Below are positions 6,147 through 12,626 of a DNA stretch of 12,626 nt, in pieces. Position 1 is the first letter of the stretch; every line of letters starts with the position of its first letter. The notes beneath the pieces are model-generated. The model ran no database searches. It was given only the letters and a program-made list of their open reading frames with translations, and was not told the DNA's origin. Source of the stretch: an uncultured Rhodopirellula sp. Lineage in GTDB: Bacteria; Planctomycetota; Planctomycetia; Pirellulales; Pirellulaceae. The stretch spans positions 1 through 12,626 of the forward strand of contig CAJXTM010000025.1 in NCBI GenBank assembly GCA_913061385.1. Direction: 5' to 3'. The translations under genes and the position numbers were made by a program.

Positions 6147-7138
6147 TGGCTGTTGGCACGGAAACCACATCCGCCGAGAAGAAGCAGGCCGGTACCCCTG
6201 CTTCGATTGATCCCCTTGCGGTGATGCGGATCAAAGATCTTGTGCTGCGCGCAAAATCAGTTGTTGAAGGGTTTTACAATGGATTGCACCGTAGTCCCTT
6301 TCATGGCTTTTCAGTAGAGTTCAGTGAGTATCGGCCCTATACCACCGGTGATGATCTTCGCAGTCTCGATTGGAAACTTTTTGCCCGGACGGACCGCTAT
6401 TACATTAAAAAGTTTGAAGATGAAACCAATCGTCGCTGCTATTTGATCCTCGATCAGAGTCGGTCGATGGGGTTCGGCTCACTTGAATACACCAAAATCG
6501 ATTATGCGCAGACATTGGTCGCTACCTTCGCCTATTATCTAACACTGCAGCGTGACAGTGTGGGCCTCATGACCTTTGATGAGGGGATCGGTGAATTCAT
6601 AAGTGCTAGACAGCGTGAGGGGCACTTCCGGCAAATGATGGTGGCGCTATCACGACCTGTTGCAGGGGCGGGGACTGACCTGAGTCGTCCGTTGATGCAG
6701 ATTGCAGCGCTGGTGAGACGGCGAGGCCTGATCATTCTTGTCTCTGACATGCTTGCCCCGGTGGATGAACTACGCACGAATCTTGCCTATCTACGATCAC
6801 GGGGTCACGAAGTTGTGATCATTCGGGTGGTTGATCCCGCAGAGTTAGAGTTAAAGCTGAAGTCGCCAAGCATGGTGGTTGATATGGAAACACGACGTGA
6901 GATCTATCTCGACCCCGAGGCGGCTGCACAGTCGTATGCCGATCAATTTGGAAAACACCGGGAACAGTTGCAGAAGATTTGTGACTCCTTGGGAGTCGAA
7001 ATTTACGAAACTCGGACTGACCAATCAATGGATGATGCATTGTTCCACGTTGTGAGCACACATCGACGTCGTTCCGGTGGGCCAACTCGAGCGGGAATGT
7101 TGTCGACGGCCGCTCAAGGTGGAGGTGGTGCTCGATGA
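6146..7138 (+). CDS. DUF58 protein with VWA-like MIDAS motif
   Basis: The protein is 330 residues, with no signal peptide or membrane helix, so probably cytosolic or membrane-peripheral. The DUF58 signature is complete at residues about 46-94: 'GLHRSPFHGFSVEFSEYRPY' (46-65), then 'TTGDDLRSLDWKLFART' and 'YIKKFEDETNRR'. A MIDAS-type 'DQSRSMGF' follows at 103-110 within a von Willebrand A-like fold; 'GTDLSRPL' and 'ILVSDML' supply later MIDAS-type elements. DUF58 proteins are standard partners of MoxR ATPases. The C-terminal tail is Gly/Ala/Arg-rich and probably disordered. It overlaps moxR by one base (TGATG) and the following gene by four (ATGA), so it sits in a tight operon. The biochemical activity of DUF58 proteins is not established. 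Confidence 0.95.
   Translation: MAVGTETTSAEKKQAGTPASIDPLAVMRIKDLVLRAKSVVEGFYNGLHRSPFHGFSVEFSEYRPYTTGDDLRSLDWKLFARTDRYYIKKFEDETNRRCYLILDQSRSMGFGSLEYTKIDYAQTLVATFAYYLTLQRDSVGLMTFDEGIGEFISARQREGHFRQMMVALSRPVAGAGTDLSRPLMQIAALVRRRGLIILVSDMLAPVDELRTNLAYLRSRGHEVVIIRVVDPAELELKLKSPSMVVDMETRREIYLDPEAAAQSYADQFGKHREQLQKICDSLGVEIYETRTDQSMDDALFHVVSTHRRRSGGPTRAGMLSTAAQGGGGAR
7121..7125 (+). promoter_or_regulatory. Ribosome binding site of the BatA-like gene
   Basis: GGAGG lies 9 bases before the ATG at 7135, inside the 3' end of the DUF58 gene. It supports the start that overlaps the DUF58 stop and suggests fresh initiation in addition to translational coupling. Confidence 0.7.
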
Positions 7139-9372
7139 GTTTGCTTGCTCCCCTGTATTTCATTGGTGCGATCGCAATTGGTGCGCCCATTCTATTTCAC
7201 CTGATTCGGCGACAACCCAAGGGGCAGGTGCCCTTCAGTTCGCTGATGTTTCTAAAAGCCACTCCGCCACGTTTGACACGGCGGAGCCGGCTCGATAACT
7301 GGTTCCTTTTGTTGCTTCGCGCGCTCGCGCTGATCCTGTTAGCGATCGCGTTCGCCCGCCCGTTTTTACGGAGCGTCACGCTTTCTCAGGCTGAAATCCC
7401 AGGAAGGCGTCTGGTGATCGTTGTAGATCAAAGTGCAAGCATGCAGCGTGATGGTCTTTGGTCGCAGGTTGTGAGCGAGGCTGAAAGCGTGCTCGCTGAC
7501 TTGCAGCCGGCCGATGAACTGGCGGTCGTGGCGTTCGATGGCCAACCCCGCGTTCTGCTCGGATTCGACGAGACCGCAAAGCTGACGCCTGAGCAGGTGC
7601 AGACGAGTGTGCGGGAGTTGTTAGAGAAAACCAAACCAACTTGGTTGCATGGAGAAATGGGGAATGCTTTGGCATTCGCTGGTGATCTGGCTGTCAGTTA
7701 TGAAGCTCAAAACCAACCTGTCAGGACAGACAGTCTCGATGGCTCCGCTGAAACAAGTAATTCGGAAATCACGGATTCCAGTGCACACTTAATTTTGATC
7801 AGCGACATGGCAGCGGGTAGCGAACTTGATAGCTTGCAAACTTACGCATGGCCCAAGAGTTTGAGGGTTGATATTCGGCGGGTCGTTACCAACGAACGCA
7901 CCAATGCTTCCGCTCAGATTTTAGAATCAAAAGCAGAGTCTGCTCAGGATTTGGACCGCGTGCGTGTGCGAGTCTCTAATTCTGCCGACGCGACCAGCTC
8001 ACAGTTTGCACTTCGTTGGGGTGGTCAGCAAAAGGTTAACGCTGACGGCGATCCGGAGCAGAGTGCTAGTCCAGTCGTGGAACTGCCTATTCAAGTTCCA
8101 CCTGGTCAATCCCGAGTGGTGCGGATGCCGATCCCCGGGCCCGGGATGACTTCGCTTGTTCTTAGTGGCGATGATCATGGTTTCGATAATGAGCGGTTCG
8201 TTGTGACCTCTGAACCACAGCCTTCCACTTTGCTGCATCTCGGCAAGATCAAAGGTGAACCGCGTGATAATCTGCTGTTCTACCTACAGCGAATTCCATT
8301 CAGTAACAACCGCAGGATCGTGACTGTCGAGTCTCTCGATTCTTCTCAACTGACAGCAATGCCCGATCCTGCGGATGTTCCTTTGTTGGTTGTCACAGAT
8401 GAGCTGCCCGCGGAGGTTGGGCTGAAGGTGAAAGCTTATTGCGAAGCAGGGGGGCGAGTGCTGGTGGTGCTGGCAAAACCGCGACTGCAGGCTGCAAAGC
8501 CGTTGCCGGTCGCTGCAACTGAGCCAACGCCAGATGCGTCAACGCCCGCACCGTCTGTCTATGGAACCACTGTGAATCAGATATCCGGTTCACAGCTTGT
8601 GTTCGCTGAGGCAGATGTCAGTGACTATGCGATGCTGGGGCGTATTGATTTCAGCAATCCTCTGTTTCAATCGATGGCGGATCCCCAGTTCAACGATTTT
8701 TCGAAGATCAGGTTTTGGGCACATCGAAAGATTGGGGGAATCGACGATGGGTGGAAGGTACCTGCTCAGTACGACGACGGAGATCCTGCTGTCCTGGAGA
8801 AGGTGATCGGCGAGGGGCGGCTGTTCGTGCTCGCCAGCGGCTGGCAGCCGATGGAAAGTCAGCTGGCACTGTCAACCAAATTTCTGCCGTTGATGTTCAG
8901 CTTTTTCGACGCGGGGACGAATTCGTCGGCGATAGAGCAATACACTCTTGGGCAATCAATCACTTTCCCACCGTCGGAATTTGCAAAGATTATCAACCCC
9001 GCAGGTGAGTCTTCTGAGTACAAACAGACCCTAGATCAGCAGATGATTGACGAGCCTGGGGTGTATCAATTCCAAACTGACAAGCAAACCAGCCTGTTCG
9101 CTGTCAACTTGAATCAGGCGGAAAGTCGCACCGAACCGTTAGACGAAGAGTCTTTGGCAGGGTTCGGTGTTCTGCTTGGGGAAAATGTTTCAACGGCGGA
9201 GTTGTTGGAAAACGAACGGCAATTGCGAGATAGAGAGTTGGAAAGTCAGCAACGATTGTGGCAGTGGATACTTGTCCTCGCGTTAGCGTTACTCGGATTA
9301 GAGACGTTGCTGGGGGCGATTTGGAGTCGAAGGAGCAGTGCTGTTGATGTGGTGGCGGCAGAGACTGGTTAA
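7135..9372 (+). CDS. BatA-like membrane protein with VWA domain
   Basis: The protein is 745 residues. Residues 1-80 are the BatA N-terminal membrane module: helix one about 5-23 ('LYFIGAIAIGAPILFHLI'), a basic 'RRQPKGQVPFSSLMFLK' segment, then helix two about 56-74. A von Willebrand A domain follows at about 92-235, with the MIDAS motif 'DQSAS' at 98-102, a 'LHGEMGNAL' segment at the usual threonine loop, and 'LILISDMAAGS'. The remainder, to about residue 690, is a large extracytoplasmic region with a Pro/Thr-rich linker near residue 460-475. A last helix at about 708-730 is followed by a short charged tail. In MoxR/Bat systems such proteins are the membrane partners of the ATPase. The MIDAS threonine position appears replaced by Gly/Glu ('HGEMG'), which may alter metal binding. 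The call to family is firm; substrate is unknown. Confidence 0.9.
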   Translation: MSLLAPLYFIGAIAIGAPILFHLIRRQPKGQVPFSSLMFLKATPPRLTRRSRLDNWFLLLLRALALILLAIAFARPFLRSVTLSQAEIPGRRLVIVVDQSASMQRDGLWSQVVSEAESVLADLQPADELAVVAFDGQPRVLLGFDETAKLTPEQVQTSVRELLEKTKPTWLHGEMGNALAFAGDLAVSYEAQNQPVRTDSLDGSAETSNSEITDSSAHLILISDMAAGSELDSLQTYAWPKSLRVDIRRVVTNERTNASAQILESKAESAQDLDRVRVRVSNSADATSSQFALRWGGQQKVNADGDPEQSASPVVELPIQVPPGQSRVVRMPIPGPGMTSLVLSGDDHGFDNERFVVTSEPQPSTLLHLGKIKGEPRDNLLFYLQRIPFSNNRRIVTVESLDSSQLTAMPDPADVPLLVVTDELPAEVGLKVKAYCEAGGRVLVVLAKPRLQAAKPLPVAATEPTPDASTPAPSVYGTTVNQISGSQLVFAEADVSDYAMLGRIDFSNPLFQSMADPQFNDFSKIRFWAHRKIGGIDDGWKVPAQYDDGDPAVLEKVIGEGRLFVLASGWQPMESQLALSTKFLPLMFSFFDAGTNSSAIEQYTLGQSITFPPSEFAKIINPAGESSEYKQTLDQQMIDEPGVYQFQTDKQTSLFAVNLNQAESRTEPLDEESLAGFGVLLGENVSTAELLENERQLRDRELESQQRLWQWILVLALALLGLETLLGAIWSRRSSAVDVVAAETG

Positions 9373-9453
9373 CAGAAGTATTGTGAAGTAATCGGCGTTT
9401 TCACGTGACCATCGACGGTTGCAATGAATTGATTTTGAGGATGGATTGAACAG

Positions 9454-12400
9454 ATGAACGAAACCTTGTTGGATCGAATTCGGCCCGTCACAAGACGATT
9501 GCGTAGCGTTCGGTTTTGGCGTCTGCTATCAGTCATCACTTTTTTGGGTGCTGGTTGCGCGTGGTTGCTGCAGCAGGAAGTTAAGTCGGGTGAAATGAAT
9601 ACTGCACAGCTAGGGCGTTTGCTACTGGCTGCCGTTTCTGTCATTGCATTTGCAGCGTATCTAGTATGCCGCATGAGTTTTCGAAATCCGCGGGCAGTAG
9701 CGAGGCAGATTGAGGGGCATTTTCCAAGCTTGGATCAGCGTTTGTTAACTGCCCTGAGCCAGCGTGAAGAACAATTGAGCTACCTGCAGCAACGCGTTGT
9801 TCGTGAAGCACGTGAGCATTCAAGAACGCATCGATGGGCAGAAACTGTTCCCACGCGTCAGGTGGTTTGGAGTCGACTCTCTGGATTGAGTGCGACACTT
9901 CTGTTCTCTGTATTTGTGCTCGGCTTGATGTTTCCCAGTCGCGTGATGGTTCAAGTGAACGCTGCAGCAAATTCAGTGGGAAAAGTTGATAGTGTTGTAG
10001 TCGAACCCGGTGATGCCCAAGTTGAGAGGGGAACCAGCCTGATCGTAACTGCAAAGTTTGGGTCTTGGGTTCCCGAGCGTGCTGAGGTCATTTGCGATTC
10101 CGACGATGGAACTCAACGGCGTATTGAAATGTCGCGAAACCTTGACGACCCCATCCTCGGAGGATTGGTCTCGTCGGTGCAACAATCCTTCACGTACCAA
10201 GTCGTCACGCCAAAGTGGGAAAGTGAACCGTACGAGGTTGAGGTTTTTGAGGTCCCCGAATTGGTCCGCAGTGATGCGTTCCTGGTTTACCCCGAATACA
10301 GCGGATTGGATGCCAAGCTTATCGAAGACACCGTTCGTGTATCCGCGGTGGAGGGAACACGAATCACATGGATCTGTTTCCTTAACAAGCCCGGGGTTAC
10401 AGCAGAGTTAGTGGATGCTGACGGTGTTCGCACAACCATGCGAGAAAGTGATGAATACCCGGGTGCGTTGACCGTGAGTTTTACTCTGAGTCAATCAACC
10501 CGAATGACATTGGAACTGTTAGATGATGCCGGGAGGAAAAATAAGTATCCGCCTGAACTTGTTGCACGTGTTTTACCAAACAGACCACCCAGCCTAAAGT
10601 TGACCCAGGGCGGTGACCTTACAGTGTCCCCGCTTGAGGAGGTTGAGCTGGGCGCTGAAGTGCGTGATGACTTCGGGGTTAGCAAAATGGGACTTTCGTA
10701 CTCGTTCCATGTTGATCCACCCAAGGAGGTCGTTCTTGCCGAATCGATCGGCCGCGGAAAGAAACTCTTGGTAACGCACTTGTTGGCATTCGAAGAATTG
10801 GAAGCTGAGCCCGATCAATTGTTGTCCTATCACTTCTGGGCAGAAGATGTTGGTCCAGATGGACAGCCACGACGGGCTGAGAGTGACATGTTTTTTGCGG
10901 AAGTCCGACCCTTCGATGAGATCTTCCGCGAGGGGGAACAGCCGCCGGGGGGCCAGCAGCAGCAACAGGAACAACAGCAGCAGCAAGAAAGTCAGAATGG
11001 GCAAGAGGCAGAGCAGCTTGCTGAGTTACAGAAGCAGATCATAAGCTCTACTTGGCGTGTGATTCGCGATGAACGTGGGGCGACTGTGAGCGGGGATTTT
11101 GAGGCAAATGTCCAGTTGATCGCGGAGGGTCAAACAGATGCGTTAGGCCAGCTCGATGAGCTTGCGGATTCCATTGAGGATGAAAAATCAATCGGTATTG
11201 TTGAGCAAGTGCGTACCGAGATGCAGACCGTTTTGGAACGGTTGAAAGATGCAGATGCTAATTCGAGTGCCGCGGTGTTGCCCAACGCAATGAGTTCAGA
11301 ACAAGCGGCGTATGGTGGGTTGTTGCGTTTGCGTGCTCGTGAGTTCGAAGTGACCATGCAGCAGCAACAGCAACAAAGTCAGAGTCAATCGCAAAGTCAG
11401 TCACAGCAACGAAGGCAGCAGCAACTCGACGACCTGGAGATCGAACAGGATGAAAATCGCTACGAGACGGAGCAGCAGGCGGAGGAAGCGACTCAACAGG
11501 ACTCCGAGGAACGTGAAGTCAGGCAGGTGCTTAATCGTCTGAAAGAACTTGCCCGGCGTCAAGAAGATTTGAATAAGGAATTGGCGCAACTGCAGTCCGC
11601 ACTGGAAGAAGCGGATGAGGAGGAGCAGCGCGAGGAGATTGAACGCCAACTCAAACGGCTTCGAGATCAACAACAGGATTTGCTGAGAGAGACTGATGAG
11701 CTCGGCGAACGGATGCAAGAATCTGAGAATCAGGAAGACATGGCGGATGCCGCTGAGAAACTGGAAGAGACGCGAGAGAATGTTCGTCAGGCGTCAGAGG
11801 CATTGGAACAAAATGATGCTGCTCAGGCACTCACTTCAGGGCGACGTGCTGAGCGGGAATTCGAGGAAATGCGGGATGAGTTCAGGCAGCGTGCGGCTGG
11901 ACAGTTCAATGAATCTGTGCGGCAGATGAGAAATGACGCACAGGAGTTGGAGCAAAAACAGAATGAACTCTCCGAGCAATTGAATGAATTGCAAAAACAA
12001 CCAGCGGGCACTGGGTTGAGGACTGAGAATAATCGTGAGCAGATTGAAGATGAGATCGGGGAGCAGAGGGAAAGACTTGACGATCTTCTCAATCAAATGC
12101 AGGAGACCGTTGAAGAAGCGGAGATTGCCGAGCCCTTGTTGGCTCAAAAGTTGTATGACTCGTTTCGGAAGACGAATCAAAGGCAGGTCGATCGTAAACT
12201 GGCGGAGACTGCCGAGCTTTTGAACCAAGGTTTCGATCCCCAAGCACAGGAGATTGAACGCGACGCGGCTAAGGGAGTCGAGCAACTTAGGCAAGATCTT
12301 GAGGACGCGGCAGGTACAGTTCTGGGTGACGAGACGCGTGCTTTGGAGCGAGCTCTAAGTGAGCTGGAGCAGCTGGAACAGGCATTGGATGGTGAGTTGC

Positions 12401-12626
12401 AGAGAAATAGTGAGTCTGGGGCATCTGGTGAATCGCAGGAACCCGGCCAACAACCCGGACAAGAACCCGGCCAAGAACCCGGGCAAGAACCCGGCCAACA
12501 ACCCGGGCAACAACCCGGGCAACAACCCGGGCAAGAACCCGGGCAACAACCCGGACAAGAACCCGGGCAACAACCCGGGCAACAACCCGGGCAACAACCC
12601 GGGCAACAACCCGGGCAACAACCCGG
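9454..12626 (+). CDS. Long DUF4175-like membrane protein, coiled coil, 3' end missing
   Basis: The frame is open from ATG 9454 to the right edge: 1057 complete codons and no stop. The start follows GAGG at 9437-9440, and an in-frame TGA at 9436 rules out a longer product. Membrane helices are seen at about residues 22-39, 55-72 and 139-160; the first two form a hairpin, and a 'LDQRLLTALSQRE' cytoplasmic-type helix lies before the third. Residues about 165-490 look beta-rich and extracytoplasmic ('DSVVVEPGDAQVERGTSL', 'VYPEYSG', 'VRDDFGVSKMGLSYSF'). Then come glutamine tracts (501-511 and 636-657), a long Glu/Gln/Arg coiled coil (about 660-960) and [E/Q]PGQ repeats from 996. This layout and its place after BatA-like and MoxR genes fit DUF4175-type proteins of planctomycetes. 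The function is unknown; a periplasmic scaffold or partner of the MoxR/VWA system is an inference. Confidence 0.85.
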   Translation, partial: MNETLLDRIRPVTRRLRSVRFWRLLSVITFLGAGCAWLLQQEVKSGEMNTAQLGRLLLAAVSVIAFAAYLVCRMSFRNPRAVARQIEGHFPSLDQRLLTALSQREEQLSYLQQRVVREAREHSRTHRWAETVPTRQVVWSRLSGLSATLLFSVFVLGLMFPSRVMVQVNAAANSVGKVDSVVVEPGDAQVERGTSLIVTAKFGSWVPERAEVICDSDDGTQRRIEMSRNLDDPILGGLVSSVQQSFTYQVVTPKWESEPYEVEVFEVPELVRSDAFLVYPEYSGLDAKLIEDTVRVSAVEGTRITWICFLNKPGVTAELVDADGVRTTMRESDEYPGALTVSFTLSQSTRMTLELLDDAGRKNKYPPELVARVLPNRPPSLKLTQGGDLTVSPLEEVELGAEVRDDFGVSKMGLSYSFHVDPPKEVVLAESIGRGKKLLVTHLLAFEELEAEPDQLLSYHFWAEDVGPDGQPRRAESDMFFAEVRPFDEIFREGEQPPGGQQQQQEQQQQQESQNGQEAEQLAELQKQIISSTWRVIRDERGATVSGDFEANVQLIAEGQTDALGQLDELADSIEDEKSIGIVEQVRTEMQTVLERLKDADANSSAAVLPNAMSSEQAAYGGLLRLRAREFEVTMQQQQQQSQSQSQSQSQQRRQQQLDDLEIEQDENRYETEQQAEEATQQDSEEREVRQVLNRLKELARRQEDLNKELAQLQSALEEADEEEQREEIERQLKRLRDQQQDLLRETDELGERMQESENQEDMADAAEKLEETRENVRQASEALEQNDAAQALTSGRRAEREFEEMRDEFRQRAAGQFNESVRQMRNDAQELEQKQNELSEQLNELQKQPAGTGLRTENNREQIEDEIGEQRERLDDLLNQMQETVEEAEIAEPLLAQKLYDSFRKTNQRQVDRKLAETAELLNQGFDPQAQEIERDAAKGVEQLRQDLEDAAGTVLGDETRALERALSELEQLEQALDGELQRNSESGASGESQEPGQQPGQEPGQEPGQEPGQQPGQQPGQQPGQEPGQQPGQEPGQQPGQQPGQQPGQQPGQQP
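10951..10986 (+). repeat. CAG/CAA glutamine tract 1
   Basis: Within the long coiled-coil gene, mixed CAG and CAA codons encode 'GGQQQQQEQQQQQ' (residues 499-511). It is a low-complexity linker between the beta-rich region and the helical part. The mixed codons argue against very recent pure slippage. Confidence 0.85.
11359..11424 (+). repeat. Gln/Ser-rich tract 2
   Basis: A run of Gln is followed by alternating Gln-Ser dipeptides and then Gln/Arg (residues about 636-657). It precedes the strongly charged coiled coil and is probably a flexible linker. Confidence 0.85.
12439..12626 (+). repeat. 12-base in-frame minisatellite encoding [E/Q]PGQ
   Basis: Fifteen complete 12-base units plus 8 bases of a sixteenth run to the window edge, each reading [GAA or CAA]-CCC-GGN-CAA. 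The glycine codon is GGC in units 1, 3 and 5, GGA in units 2 and 10, and GGG in units 4, 6-9 and 11-15. Ten units therefore contain CCCGGG. Units 12-15 are identical, as are 6-8. The unit keeps the frame, so copy number can change without breaking the protein. The true length cannot be known from this window. Confidence 0.97.

Noticed and set aside
9383..9404. GTGAA...TTCAC inverted repeat between the BatA-like and DUF4175-like genes
   Set aside because: It is only five pairs around a 12-base loop, with no T tract; chance is likely, and the two genes look co-transcribed.
11401..12294. Leu-rich minus-strand frames (11401-11718, 11823-12092, 11836-12294)
   Set aside because: They lie opposite the Glu/Gln/Arg coiled coil; antisense of GAG/CAG codons gives Leu-rich pseudo-membrane sequence. 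The plus-strand gene is open throughout.
12355..12621. Minus-strand 88-residue frame encoding repeated Leu-Pro-Gly-Leu/Phe
   Set aside because: It is the antisense of the [E/Q]PGQ repeat. It stays open only because the 12-base unit has no stop in that frame, and it has no ribosome site or independent support.

Overview
The window reads as chromosomal DNA from a flagellated Gram-negative bacterium, most likely a planctomycete of the Pirellulales (Rhodopirellula-like). The case rests on three things: diderm flagellar ring genes (flgA, flgH, flgI); a FlgJ that is only a rod-binding domain; and a MoxR - DUF58 - BatA-like - long three-helix coiled-coil protein cluster of the kind common in planctomycetes. 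This assignment comes from gene content and protein style, not from a database search. Every supported gene is on the + strand.

Region 1 (1-4449) is the end of a flagellar operon: flgA, flgH, flgI, a single-domain flgJ and a flgN-like chaperone, with start/stop overlaps at flgA/flgH and flgJ/flgN. Together they make the P-ring (FlgI) and its assembly factor (FlgA), the L-ring (FlgH), the rod-cap/rod-binding factor (FlgJ) and a probable hook-junction chaperone (FlgN). The notable gene is flgA. Its first ~230 residues look like a diverged axial rod protein of the FlgF/FlgG family, and only the C-terminal ~160 residues are FlgA proper. It has no visible Sec signal peptide. FlgH has a signal peptide but no lipobox, and a long Pro/Gln-rich linker precedes its ring domain. 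The flgK/flgL genes that FlgN would serve do not follow.

Region 2 (4450-5132) is a 683-base stretch with no convincing gene. It holds an inverted repeat (4514-4543), four head-to-tail copies of a 14-base repeat (4581-4636), a small hairpin and a weak promoter candidate just before the next operon.

Region 3 (5133-12626) is a tightly packed operon: a MoxR AAA+ ATPase, a DUF58 protein with a MIDAS-like motif, a BatA-like membrane protein with a von Willebrand A domain, and a very long membrane-anchored DUF4175-like protein that runs off the right edge. MoxR ATPases typically work with VWA/MIDAS proteins as chaperone-like or metal-insertion systems. The last protein has three membrane helices, a beta-rich extracytoplasmic region, glutamine-rich tracts, a long charged coiled coil and then a 12-base in-frame minisatellite encoding [E/Q]-P-G-Q repeats. 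The window stops inside that minisatellite, so the gene has no visible stop.
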